Assembly: GCA_037045645.1 (NCBI GenBank)
Contig: JBAOIH010000003.1
Coordinates: 62,001-126,000 of the forward strand
Reading direction: 5' to 3'
Length of the DNA stretch: 64,000 nt
Origin: Nocardioides sp.
GTDB lineage: Bacteria; Actinomycetota; Actinomycetes; Propionibacteriales; Nocardioidaceae
Positions 39,332 to 47,236 of the stretch are shown piece after piece (the stretch's first letter is position 1; each line of letters starts with the position of its first letter). The notes under the pieces are model-generated. The model was given only the letters and a program-made list of their open reading frames with translations, was not told where the DNA came from and made no database searches. A program made the translations under genes and the position numbers.

Positions 39332-39834
39332 TGGATCGTTTGCGAGCCGCCTGGTTCGTCTGGGCGATGGTGTCCCTGACGTACGTCGCCATGTGGTGCT
39401 GGGCAGCCCTGCGTCTCCCCGACCCGGTGCCTTCGCACTTCGACGGCTCCGGTCAGATTGACGACTGGATGAGCAAGCCCGGCATGCTGGCGATGTGGGC
39501 GGCCGTGGGTGCGGGGGTGTTTGTCGGGCTGCCCGCGTTGTGCCACTGGGCCACCGCAGGGAAGGGCACGTTCGTCAACGTGCCGCACAAGGACTACTGG
39601 TTCGCGCCGGAACGCAAGGCCGATTTTCGCCGTGCCTTCCTCGCCGACATGCTGGTCATGTCGGCGCTCACAGGCATGGTGCTGATGGCCTTGCTGGCGC
39701 TGACCACCCTGGTCGCGACACTGGGTCGCGACGGCGCCCCGGGTTGGATCTTCTGGCTGATCATCGGGGCGTACCTGATCGCCATGGGCGCCTGGACGAT
39801 CGGGCTGCTGCGTCGGTATCGGCCGCCCGCGTGA
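39331..39834 (+). CDS. DUF1648 domain membrane protein
   Basis: The 167-residue protein has four hydrophobic segments. After the first comes the DUF1648 motif LPDPVPSHFDGSGQIDDWMS, the sequence that defines the family. Related proteins occur next to transporters and regulators in Firmicutes and actinobacteria, function unknown. It is the second gene of a pair with the GTPase-like protein. Confidence 0.82.
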   Translation: MDRLRAAWFVWAMVSLTYVAMWCWAALRLPDPVPSHFDGSGQIDDWMSKPGMLAMWAAVGAGVFVGLPALCHWATAGKGTFVNVPHKDYWFAPERKADFRRAFLADMLVMSALTGMVLMALLALTTLVATLGRDGAPGWIFWLIIGAYLIAMGAWTIGLLRRYRPPA

Positions 39835-39871
39835 GTGGTTGCGACTTTGCCCGGCCAACAAACATAGTCAC

Positions 39872-41035
39872 GTGAAGCACCGCGTCGAGTACGAGATCCG
39901 CTGGCCCAAGGCGGACGAGTGGGCTCAAGCCTGGGGTGACTTCGTCCACGAGGCCTTGGACGAGATGCCGACCTCACCCACCCCTGGCACGGTGGTTCAC
40001 GAGGACTCCATGACGCGGTGCACCCTGCAGAGCGGCCAGCACGCCCAACCGGGTTCGACCTACCACGTCGAAACCTCGGATCCACCGATGGGCGGCGCGA
40101 TCACGGTCGGCGAGGCGCGGCAGGTCGTACTCGACCTCGAAGACGCGACGGGCGAGGCGAAGCTTCGCGCCACCTTGAACTCGCTGGATTCGCCCCACGT
40201 GGCACGGGCGAGGTTCGAAGCACCGAACGTCGACGTGGACGGCACCTTCGACCACCTGGACGCGAAATTCTTGGACTTCCGCGCCCGCCTGCCCTGGCTG
40301 GAGGTCGAGGCGACCGCGCGCATCGACGACCGCCCCGGGGACGCGGATGGACTGCTGATCGTGATCGACGCGAACGGCCGCGGGCTGTGGCGGCCCGTGG
40401 TCGGCACCATCTTGACGATCACGCATCCACTGGTCCGCAAGGGCGCCCACGAAGTAGCCAAGGGGATCGCCGAGTGGTGTGCGCAACTGCCGGCGTACGG
40501 CTTCAACGGGATGCCCACGGCCGCGCCCAACGATGGGATCGCCGCGGTCGAGATGGGGCTGGATCGCCTGCGTGAAGACTTCCACCGGGTCGAGGAACAA
40601 CTGCGCCTCAAACCGATCTGGTCTCGCGGCGCGAATGCGTGGCGGCATGCGTACGCCGAACTCCCCAGCATCTCGCTGCCCGGGGACGAAGTGCTGCCCA
40701 CCGACGATCTCGGCCGTCGCCAGACCTGGGCCGGTGTGCAGTCCTACCTGGTCGATCGGATCCTGCTGCGTACCCGCTTCGGAAGGCGCCGCTGCATCGA
40801 TGTCGAGGTGGAAGACGTACGCAAGCGGATGCTGGCCACGATCGAGTCCGACCAGGAGACCTGGGAGCGGATGCGCGAGCCAGACACGCGGCCCTTCACA
40901 TCGTCGGCCCCGACCTTCGAGTCGCTCGACACCTCCTGGCTCGCGACCCCGTGGACGACCCTGCGCAAGATCACCATGGCCGACAGCGACGAGGAGGCCC
41001 TGGCCAACCTGCGCGGTCTCGCCGAGGACGTGTGA
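39872..41035 (+). CDS. Hypothetical protein
   Basis: I do not recognise this 387-residue protein (GTG at 39872). There is no signal peptide or membrane segment. The first 160 residues look like a START/SRPBCC-type lipid-binding fold from the alternating strands (HRVEYEIRWPKADEWAQAWG, TRCTLQSGQHAQPGSTYHVE, LEVEATARIDDR), but this is a guess. The C-terminal half is helical and rich in Arg, Trp and Leu, with several RxR pairs. It lies just before the KstR-like operator of the SDR gene, so its expression is separate from that unit. Confidence 0.55.
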   Translation: MKHRVEYEIRWPKADEWAQAWGDFVHEALDEMPTSPTPGTVVHEDSMTRCTLQSGQHAQPGSTYHVETSDPPMGGAITVGEARQVVLDLEDATGEAKLRATLNSLDSPHVARARFEAPNVDVDGTFDHLDAKFLDFRARLPWLEVEATARIDDRPGDADGLLIVIDANGRGLWRPVVGTILTITHPLVRKGAHEVAKGIAEWCAQLPAYGFNGMPTAAPNDGIAAVEMGLDRLREDFHRVEEQLRLKPIWSRGANAWRHAYAELPSISLPGDEVLPTDDLGRRQTWAGVQSYLVDRILLRTRFGRRRCIDVEVEDVRKRMLATIESDQETWERMREPDTRPFTSSAPTFESLDTSWLATPWTTLRKITMADSDEEALANLRGLAEDV

Positions 41036-41066
41036 CCGTCTCGACCACCGACTCCTCGACCAAAAC

Positions 41067-41080
41067 TGGAACACGTTCTA
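41067..41080. promoter_or_regulatory. KstR-like palindromic operator
   Basis: The site TGGAACACGTTCTA fits TnnAACnnGTTnnA, with an extra C and G giving CTgGAACACGTTCtAG. It is 11 bases from the GTG of the SDR gene, the same spacing as the first site relative to its LLM gene. The flanking bases (CTTGGCGCC against CTGGGCGCC) are also alike. It probably places the SDR and sulfotransferase genes under the same regulator as the 29.9-kb unit. Confidence 0.6.
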
Positions 41081-41091
41081 GTCTTGGCGCC

Positions 41092-41880
41092 GTGACGGAA
41101 CTCTTGCAGGACAAGGTGATCGTGCTCTCGGGCGTCGGGCCCGGCTTGGGGCGCTCGCTCGGCGAACAGGCGGCCCGGATGGGCGCCGACCTGGTGCTGG
41201 TCTCGCGTACCGAGAAGCGGCTGGAGAAGATGGCGGAGGTCGTACGCGATCTCGGTCGCCGCGCGCTCGTGGTGCCGACCGATATCACCGACGAGGACGC
41301 TCGCGCCCGACTGGTGGAAGCATCTTTGGCCGAGTTCGGCCGGGTCGACTGCTTGATCAACAACGCCTTCGGCATCCCGCCGATGGACCCGCTCACCACG
41401 CTCGATCTCGACGGCCTGCGCAACGCCCAGGAGACCAATGTCTTCGCGCCGTTGCGGCTCTCGGCCCTGTTCGCAGACGCGCTCGCCGCGACCAGCGGCG
41501 CGATCATCAACATCAACTCGTGCGTGCTCTACTCCTCCCAGCCGGAGTTCGCGGGCTACAAGTTGTCCAAAGGCGCACTGGCACACCTGTCGTCCTCGCT
41601 GGCCACCGAACTCGGCCCGCGCGGCATCCGGGTCAACTCGATCGCACCGTCCTACATCTACGAGGACGTCAACAAGGCCTACTTCGACTGGATCGCGTCG
41701 GAGTCGGGGCGTACGCATGACGAGGTCTATGCCGAGAAGGCCGGCCCGACCGACCTCAAGCGGCTCGCGACCCCGGACGAGGTCGCGCGCGCGGCGCTGT
41801 TCTTCGCCTCCGACCTGGCCAGCGCGGTGACGGGCCAGATCCTCAACGTCGACTGCGGCGAATTCCACGCGGGCGCCTGA
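41092..41880 (+). CDS. SDR family oxidoreductase
   Basis: The 262-residue classical short-chain dehydrogenase has the cofactor motif SGVGPGLGRSLG near residue 14 (NAD-type GxxxGxG variant), CLINNAFG near 90, and the catalytic Tyr and Lys in EFAGYKLSKGAL near 157-161. The Ser of the triad (NSCVLYSS) precedes it. The C-terminal INVDCG-type ending (ILNVDCGEFHAG) is typical. The start is a GTG 11 bases after a KstR-like site. Given the context, a steroid or fatty alcohol is a plausible substrate. The sulfotransferase gene follows directly. Confidence 0.93.
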   Translation: MTELLQDKVIVLSGVGPGLGRSLGEQAARMGADLVLVSRTEKRLEKMAEVVRDLGRRALVVPTDITDEDARARLVEASLAEFGRVDCLINNAFGIPPMDPLTTLDLDGLRNAQETNVFAPLRLSALFADALAATSGAIININSCVLYSSQPEFAGYKLSKGALAHLSSSLATELGPRGIRVNSIAPSYIYEDVNKAYFDWIASESGRTHDEVYAEKAGPTDLKRLATPDEVARAALFFASDLASAVTGQILNVDCGEFHAGA

Positions 41881-41881
41881 G

Positions 41882-43021
41882 ATGAGTCAGCGCGAACGAG
41901 CCGACGTCGGGTCGTACGAAGACATCGCGGCGGCAGCGACCCGGACAACCGGGCTGAGCGACTTCGGCGGAACGGCTCACGAGGAGGGGCTGCGGCTGCT
42001 CGTCGACGATCTGGCGACCCCCGAGGCGGGCTTGACCCCCGTCGGCAACTATTTCCAGCGCTCGCAGATCAAGAGCGCGCTGGTGGGTCGGCTGCTGTCG
42101 CAGTTGCAGATGGGCCAGCATCCTGAGCATGCCGACGTACGCATCGAACGCCCGATCTTCGTCGTCGGCCTGCCACGCACCGGCACCACGGCACTGCACC
42201 GCCTGCTGGCGGCCGACCCGACACACCAGGGTCTGGAGTTGTGGCTGACCGAGTACCCCCAGCCGCGCCCCCCGCGCTCGTCGTGGGAGTCGGACCCGAT
42301 CTTCTCGGCGATGCAGGCCGCGTTCAGTGAGCACCACATCGACAACCCGGAGTTCATGGGGATCCATTTCATGGACGCCACCTCGGTCGAGGAGTGTTGG
42401 CGGCTGTTGCGCCAGACCGGCAAGTCGATTTCGTACGAGTCACTGGCCCACGTGCCGCGCTATTCCGCCTGGCTGGCCCAGCAGGACTGGACGGACGCGT
42501 ACGAGCGCCACCGCGCCAACCTGCAGGTGATCGGCCTCCACGACCAGGACAAGCGATGGGTGCTGAAGAACCCCTCGCACCTGGCCGCCCTCGATGCACT
42601 GATGACGGTCTATCCGGACGCGCTGGTCGTGGTCACCCACCGTGATCCCGTGACCTCGATCGCGTCGGCGTGCTCGTTGTCGGCCGAGGCGACGCCCGGA
42701 CATTCGACCACCTTCGTCGGGGCGACCATCGGGTGTACGCAGTTGGAGATGCTGTCGCGCTCGTGGCGGTCATTTTCGGCTGCTCGGCCACGTTACGACG
42801 CGGCGCAGTTCTTCGATGTGGAGTATTCGGACTTCGTCGCCGACCCGGTCGGAACGACTCGTGGCATCTACGAGGCGTTCGGCCTGGAGTGGACGCCGGA
42901 CGCGTCGGAGGCGGTTACTGCGATCGATCGAGAGTCGCGAACTGGCGTGGGTCGGCCGTCACATCGCTATGACCTGGCGGACTACAGATTGACCGAAACG
43001 CAGGTTCGGGACGCCTTCTGA
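41882..43021 (+). CDS. Sulfotransferase family protein
   Basis: The 379-residue protein has the 5'-phosphosulfate loop as VVGLPRTGTTALHRLLAADP near residue 95, and the 3'-phosphate segment VVVTHRDPVTSIASACSLS near 240. Such actinobacterial PAPS-dependent-type sulfotransferases are often found with lipid and steroid genes; some act on glycolipids or sterols. The gene begins one base after the SDR stop and so shares its KstR-like promoter. The substrate is unknown. Confidence 0.9.
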   Translation: MSQRERADVGSYEDIAAAATRTTGLSDFGGTAHEEGLRLLVDDLATPEAGLTPVGNYFQRSQIKSALVGRLLSQLQMGQHPEHADVRIERPIFVVGLPRTGTTALHRLLAADPTHQGLELWLTEYPQPRPPRSSWESDPIFSAMQAAFSEHHIDNPEFMGIHFMDATSVEECWRLLRQTGKSISYESLAHVPRYSAWLAQQDWTDAYERHRANLQVIGLHDQDKRWVLKNPSHLAALDALMTVYPDALVVVTHRDPVTSIASACSLSAEATPGHSTTFVGATIGCTQLEMLSRSWRSFSAARPRYDAAQFFDVEYSDFVADPVGTTRGIYEAFGLEWTPDASEAVTAIDRESRTGVGRPSHRYDLADYRLTETQVRDAF

Positions 43022-43089
43022 CCGCTCCTGTCCACAGGGTCGGGCTGCCTGGGTGTGAGATGTCGGCGGTCTTGGTGACCCTCGGTGTC

Positions 43090-43518
43090 ATGGATACCAA
43101 GACACGAGAACTTGCCCTTCCTCCCGGTTGGGAGCCCACCGGATCACGCGCGACCGGTGTGGTGCTGGCCGCCCGCACCGGCCACGCCGGACTGAGCGGG
43201 CTGACCGCCCAAGCGCGGCTCACCCGACGTGCCGGGGTGGGGTCATTGGAGCAGTGGCAGACCTTGGCCTTGGCCCGCGCCAGTCGGCATACGGCGTTCG
43301 ACCTTGAGGACGAGGATGCCTACGAGGTCGCCGGCCATGATGCGGCCTACGCCCGCTACGGCTATCGCCAAGGCGATGACGACCTGCTCGGCGAGCACTG
43401 GGCGTGGGTCATCGACGGGGTCGGCTACCTGCTGACCGCGACGATGGCGCGCGAGGACTACGCGGACTTCTGCGACGACGTGGAGGAGATTGCCGAGTCG
43501 TTCCGGCCGGCGGCGTGA
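43090..43518 (+). CDS. Hypothetical protein
   Basis: The 142-residue protein begins MDTKTRELALPPGWEPTGSR at the ATG at 43090; an in-frame ATG at 43060 would add ten residues. It is soluble and acidic, with strands and helices such as HTAFDLEDEDAYEVAGHDAA and EHWAWVIDGVGYLLTATMAR. The pattern, a Gly/Trp-rich start followed by a GYLLTAT strand and an acidic terminal helix, resembles small LpqN/DUF1795-like modules, but I cannot assign it. It converges with the VOC gene. Confidence 0.6.
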   Translation: MDTKTRELALPPGWEPTGSRATGVVLAARTGHAGLSGLTAQARLTRRAGVGSLEQWQTLALARASRHTAFDLEDEDAYEVAGHDAAYARYGYRQGDDDLLGEHWAWVIDGVGYLLTATMAREDYADFCDDVEEIAESFRPAA

Positions 43519-43565
43519 TCAACCGGCTTGTGCACCGCGCCGCTCGCGCTCCGCCATCGCCGCCG

Positions 43566-43955
43566 TCAGGAGATCTCGGCTACAGAGCGCAGCACGCACA
43601 ACTCGTTGCCTTCGGGATCGGCCATGACGACCCATCCCGTGCCCGGCCCACGAACACCTCGGTGGTCGGCGACCTGACGGGCGCCACGTGCCAGCAGCGA
43701 CTCGACCTCGTCGTCACGCGACCGCACCCGGGGACGTACGTCGAAGTGGATCCTCTTGGCCGGCAACACCGCATCCGGCACCTCGATGAACAACACGGTG
43801 TGCCCGGTCTCGGCGTCGCGGATCGCGCACTCCACGTCGCCCGGTTCGTTCAGGTCGTCGGGCTCCATCTCATAGCCCAAAACCTCGCGCCACCACTCGC
43901 TCAGGGCGAAAGCGTCGTGGCAGTCGACGGTGGTGTGGGAGATGAAGACGCTCAC
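43566..43955 (-). CDS. VOC superfamily (glyoxalase-like) protein
   Basis: The 129-residue protein (GTG at 43955) consists of two paired beta-alpha-beta-beta-beta modules, as in vicinal oxygen chelate proteins. It contains TTVDCHDAFALSEWWREVLG at the start, HTVLFIEVPDAVLPAKRIHF in the middle and GWVVMADPEGNELCVL near the end. The candidate metal ligands are the first His/Asp region, the His of RIHFDV and the Glu of EGNELC. The start overlaps the stop of the ferredoxin-like gene (GTGA). It is the last gene of the peptide-cupin operon and may work in the same pathway. Confidence 0.85.
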   Translation of the reverse strand: MSVFISHTTVDCHDAFALSEWWREVLGYEMEPDDLNEPGDVECAIRDAETGHTVLFIEVPDAVLPAKRIHFDVRPRVRSRDDEVESLLARGARQVADHRGVRGPGTGWVVMADPEGNELCVLRSVAEIS

Positions 43956-44941
43956 GATCGAGAGCCTATTTCGGGAGGACGGTCGGCGGCAACGCCCCAA
44001 ACGACTGGCTCGATCGCGACGATTCGGTGCCGTGGCACCGGGTTGTCGGCTGTGGCGCGGCACGTCAGCGCTGCCGGAGGGCCGAGCACGGTCTCCACCA
44101 CGACCCGCCACCGGTCGACCCGGTCGAGCCCACCTGGTCGGTCGAGCCGAGTCGAGACCCGTACGCCGAACTCGGCCGTCGTACGCGTGCCGTCTCGACT
44201 GACCCCAGTCACCACCACGTCACCCACCCGCAGCAGCCCCAACTCTCGACGCAGCGCGATCTCGGCCGCCTGTGCGGCCATCGGCAGGACACAGCGTCCG
44301 CGCAACAGATCCAGGTGCAACTCCCCTGCCCGATCGGCAGAGACCACGGCGCCGACCGACTCGGGGGTGAGCGACCCGTAGTAGGCGCCGGTCGGCAAGG
44401 CGAGCAGGTTGGCGGCGAAGCGGTCACCGCCGATATGCGAGCACTCCCAGGTCTCATCGGGCGCGAGACCGGCCGACGCTGCCGCCAACGGACGGCCGCG
44501 CTCGGCGCAGCAGGCGTCGTGACGGCCGTGGGTGCAGACGAGATAGAGCAGGCCGTCGTACGCGTCCAGTCCGGGCGAGTGACCGCGCCCCAGCGCAGCC
44601 AGGTCGAGGGCGAGCACGTCCGCGTACGACTCGACGGTCGTGGCTTCGAGGAACGCTCGGTCGTGACGGGTGACGGCGGCGAAGACGCGGATGCCGGGCT
44701 CGGGCTCCGGTCGGTCATGACCCGGCCGATTCGGCCGCCTGATCAGCAGCGGCCGGATCCTGTGGTCGGCCGCGACTCGCTTGATCTCGACACCGACGCC
44801 GACGGGCATCCGGGCGTCGCGCAGGGCGTCAATCCCCCACGGCCCCTGGTGCTCGATCAGCAACCAGCCACGCACCTGAGTGGCAGTCCCTGCGAGCGCG
44901 TCACCACGTGATTCGCGGGCGACCGAGCAGCGGAACGTCAC
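43952..44941 (-). CDS. Sucrase/ferredoxin-like [2Fe-2S] protein (copy A)
   Basis: The 329-residue protein belongs to the Suc_Fer-like (thioredoxin-like ferredoxin) family. It shows CTHGRHDACCAERGRPLAAA near residue 135 and CSHIGGDRFAANLLALPTGA near 168. In related yeast Apd1 a [2Fe-2S] cluster is held by two Cys and two His in these two motifs. The N-terminal part includes GWLLIEHQGPWG. The start is a GTG overlapping the cupin stop (GTGA). Its likely role is one-electron transfer to, or iron supply for, the adjacent oxygenase. A paralogue is encoded at 47237-48175. Confidence 0.88.
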   Translation of the reverse strand: MTFRCSVARESRGDALAGTATQVRGWLLIEHQGPWGIDALRDARMPVGVGVEIKRVAADHRIRPLLIRRPNRPGHDRPEPEPGIRVFAAVTRHDRAFLEATTVESYADVLALDLAALGRGHSPGLDAYDGLLYLVCTHGRHDACCAERGRPLAAASAGLAPDETWECSHIGGDRFAANLLALPTGAYYGSLTPESVGAVVSADRAGELHLDLLRGRCVLPMAAQAAEIALRRELGLLRVGDVVVTGVSRDGTRTTAEFGVRVSTRLDRPGGLDRVDRWRVVVETVLGPPAALTCRATADNPVPRHRIVAIEPVVWGVAADRPPEIGSRS

Positions 44942-46065
44942 CCTACGACCTCGAGCAGTCCCTCACGGACCAGTCGTCGACACAGCACCACGGCCGACTC
45001 GTCATCGATCGGGAGGTCGACCGGACGCACCTCGCCAGGTCCCCGCAACGCTTCCAGGGCGGGTCCTAGCCAGCCGGGCACCTCGAGGGAGCGGTCACCG
45101 AGCAACACCGTGAGCCGGTCCGAGTCTTTGGCGGGCAGCAGCACGCAGGGATGGCCGTGGCGGCGTTGCACGACGCTGGTCGGACCGAGATCGCGTACGG
45201 CCAAGACGTCGAGCAGACCACCCGGCTGACGAGTCGGCCGCGACGTGAGGAAGCGTCGGATCTCGCGTACGGACTCGTCAGCCGCGTCCAGCAAGCGAAT
45301 GCCGTCGGCGATCTCCTCCAGGCGCGCGGCAAGTCCCTCGCTGAGCAGAGCCGGATCATCGAGGTAGCCCGCCGGCAGATGCGAGTCGGGCATCCGCGCA
45401 AGCGCGCATTCCAACGCACGTCGGACCGTGCCGTGCCAGGTGAGTTGGTTGATGCCGATGGTCACGTGCAGGGACGCGCCGTCCTGGGCGCGAGCCGCAT
45501 GCGGGGTGCCGGTGGGCAGGTACATCGAGAGCCCGCGCTCCATCAGGATCTCCTCGGCTCCCTCGTCGCCGTGCACCTCCCACAACTTGGTGCCGTGGGT
45601 CTGGAAGACGAACACGTCGTGGCTGTCGCTGTGCACCGCGAAGCCCTGCGAGCCCGGCGGCGTGAGGTAGGCGTTGGCCTGACAGGGGTGTCCGAGCGTG
45701 AGTTCGAGGTCGGCGACCAGGCGAGTGAGCGGTGGCCAAGACCGGTGCAATCCCTGCAGGACGACGGTCGCACCCTCACCGAAGAGCGCGAACACCTTGC
45801 GCGCATCCACCAGGCCCGACAGCGGCTCACCCGCGATCGTCGCGCCGCTGCGCGTGAAGCGGTGCGCAGGCAACACCGAGCCGTTCTGCGCCAGGCGTAC
45901 TGCAGGCGTGCGGATCGCGGTCTCACTGAGCAGATGGTCGACGTCGGCGAGCGAGAGCAGGTCGACGAAGTCGTGGGGTTCGCCGCGATGCAGGTGGATG
46001 CGGGAGGCCCAGACCTTCGAAAGGAAGGTCTGGGCGTCGCCGCTGAGCAGGTCTAGAGCGTTCAG
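44938..46065 (-). CDS. JmjC-type cupin oxygenase (Cupin_4), non-canonical start
   Basis: This is an Fe(II)/2-oxoglutarate-dependent hydroxylase of the JmjC/Cupin_4 type, the group that hydroxylates residues in ribosomal proteins and peptides. The metal ligands are visible as HSD in VHSDSHDVFVF (His145 and Asp147 from the CTG) and the distal His189 in YLPTGTPHAARAQ. The family's N-terminal portion (FLSKVWASRIHLHRG, FVDLLSLADVDHLL) is encoded upstream of the first GTG (45876), which would cut it off. No ATG, GTG or TTG precedes it: the frame runs back to the TGA at 46077-46075 ending the DGT-repeat peptide. A CTG at 46065 after AGGCGAG is my best start (375 residues). Confidence 0.85.
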   Translation of the reverse strand: MNALDLLSGDAQTFLSKVWASRIHLHRGEPHDFVDLLSLADVDHLLSETAIRTPAVRLAQNGSVLPAHRFTRSGATIAGEPLSGLVDARKVFALFGEGATVVLQGLHRSWPPLTRLVADLELTLGHPCQANAYLTPPGSQGFAVHSDSHDVFVFQTHGTKLWEVHGDEGAEEILMERGLSMYLPTGTPHAARAQDGASLHVTIGINQLTWHGTVRRALECALARMPDSHLPAGYLDDPALLSEGLAARLEEIADGIRLLDAADESVREIRRFLTSRPTRQPGGLLDVLAVRDLGPTSVVQRRHGHPCVLLPAKDSDRLTVLLGDRSLEVPGWLGPALEALRGPGEVRPVDLPIDDESAVVLCRRLVREGLLEVVG

Positions 46066-46074
46066 TGTCTCGCC

Positions 46075-46311
46075 TCAGGCGTCCGTACCGTCGGCGTCGC
46101 CACCGTCTGTACCGTCACCGTCAGTGCCGTCACCGTCAGTGCCGTCGGTGCCGTCCCCGTCACTAGCATCGCCGTCGGTCCCGTCCGTGCCATCGCCGTC
46201 GGTGCTGTCCGCATCGCCGCCACCCTGGCCGGTCAGTGGGTCGGTGGGCGTGGTCATCTGGTCATCAGTCAAGGGTTCGTTGGTCAGGGGCTCGTTGGGT
46301 GTGGAGGTCAT
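46075..46311 (-). CDS. Asp/Gly/Thr-repeat peptide, putative precursor peptide
   Basis: The 78-residue peptide starts at the ATG at 46311 with a strong GAGGAGAGG ribosome site. Its N-terminal half (MTSTPNEPLTNEPLTDDQMT, then TPTDPLTGQ) has a tandem NEPLT and could act as a leader. The C-terminal half is a repeat of TDGDG/TDGT units with single Ala and Ser variations and no hydrophobic residues. It contains no Cys, Lys or Arg. It ends in a TGA that is in frame with the cupin gene ten bases on. The layout resembles a ribosomally made, post-translationally modified peptide with repeated core motifs. Alternatives are a disordered calcium-binding peptide or a translation leader for the cupin. Confidence 0.65.
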   Translation of the reverse strand: MTSTPNEPLTNEPLTDDQMTTPTDPLTGQGGGDADSTDGDGTDGTDGDASDGDGTDGTDGDGTDGDGTDGGDADGTDA

Positions 46312-46355
46312 CACTGGTCCTCTCCTCGAGGCGGCGGGTCCGCCCGAATGCTTCC

Positions 46356-46374
46356 AGTCAAGCGCTGCAGTCAA
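46356..46374 (-). promoter_or_regulatory. Candidate promoter region of the peptide-cupin operon
   Basis: Read on the minus strand, two TTGACT hexamers 13 bases apart (start positions at 46374 and 46361) lie in the 91-base gap before the peptide gene. TTGACT is a good -35 hexamer and the duplication could also be a regulator site. I could not find a convincing -10 at 17 bases. The call rests on this match and the position only. Confidence 0.35.
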
Positions 46375-46402
46375 GCCCGGGCCCACACCCCGCCGGGTGT
46401 CG

Positions 46403-47232
46403 TCAGTTGTCGTACGAGGTCGACAAACGCGCCCGCGCCACCGCGGCGTCCGTGGCCAGTTCGTGCCGGGCGTCGGGATGCTCGACGTAATAGGTGAGCA
46501 CGCGGAGAGCGGCGTACGGATCCATCGCCAACGAGCGCACCTCGAGGTTCGGGCCACCCGTGCGACCCAAACGGCCCAGGCGACCGGGTGCTGTCCACTC
46601 CGGCGCTTGGATCTGGAGATAGTTGGCGATCGAGTCGGTGGGCATCTTCAAGCCGATGGCCATCCGCAGCCAATGAGCGCGGATCCCGGTGACCTGATCC
46701 CAGGGCACGCTCCACACGTCGCGCGACAGGCTCGTCAGTCTGATCCCCTCGGGGTCGGCCACGATGCCGCCCGCACCTGCACGCAACTGACGAACGCTCA
46801 TCACCGCCGTGGTGAGGAAGATCGCGCCGACGCCGCCGAGCAGCAGGAACCCGATGATGAAGGAGTACATCTGGTCGGCCACGGCGGCGTAGAGCGCGAC
46901 CAAGGCAAGGGCGACGAAGAAGACACCCACGATCAAGAAGACGGCGATGCCTGCGGGTGCGAAGGGGCGTACGGGCAGCAGCAGTCCGCCGTCGTGATGG
47001 CTGGCCTGCTGCTCGCGAGCCGGCGAGCGATCGAGGAACGGCAGCGCGCCGATCGAGACCCACAACGGCGCGCACACCAGGCCACCCACGAGTCGAAGCC
47101 CAGTGAGCCGAACATCGCCGCCAGCATAATGCCGGCGACGATCACGCCGACGATCTTGAGCAGGGACCGGCGTCGAGGTTGGAGATGCCAGCCTTCACCA
47201 GACGCGTTGCCAGTGAGTGGAGTCGTGTGCAC
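46403..47232 (-). CDS. PH-domain-like membrane protein, probable frameshift near its start
   Basis: The main frame (GTG at 47089 to 46403) encodes helices (APLWVSIGALPFL; IAVFLIVGVFFVALALVALY; MYSFIIGFLLLGGVGAIFL) and a bacterial PH-like domain (DPEGIRLTSLSRDVWSVPWD). A natural beginning lies in another frame from the ATG at 47232: GEGWHLQPRRRSLLKIVGVI, AGIMLAAMFGSLGFDSWV. The two join if one base is missing near 47085-47095. Without that repair the first transmembrane helix would be lost. It lies just upstream of the peptide operon on the same strand. Function unknown. Confidence 0.6.
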
Positions 47233-47236
47233 GACT

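Noticed and set aside
46080..46220. Simple tandem repeat without coding meaning
   Set aside because: The repeat is in frame in a gene with a strong ribosome site, the units vary in synonymous positions, and the reading frame leads into a conserved cupin gene, so coding is more likely.
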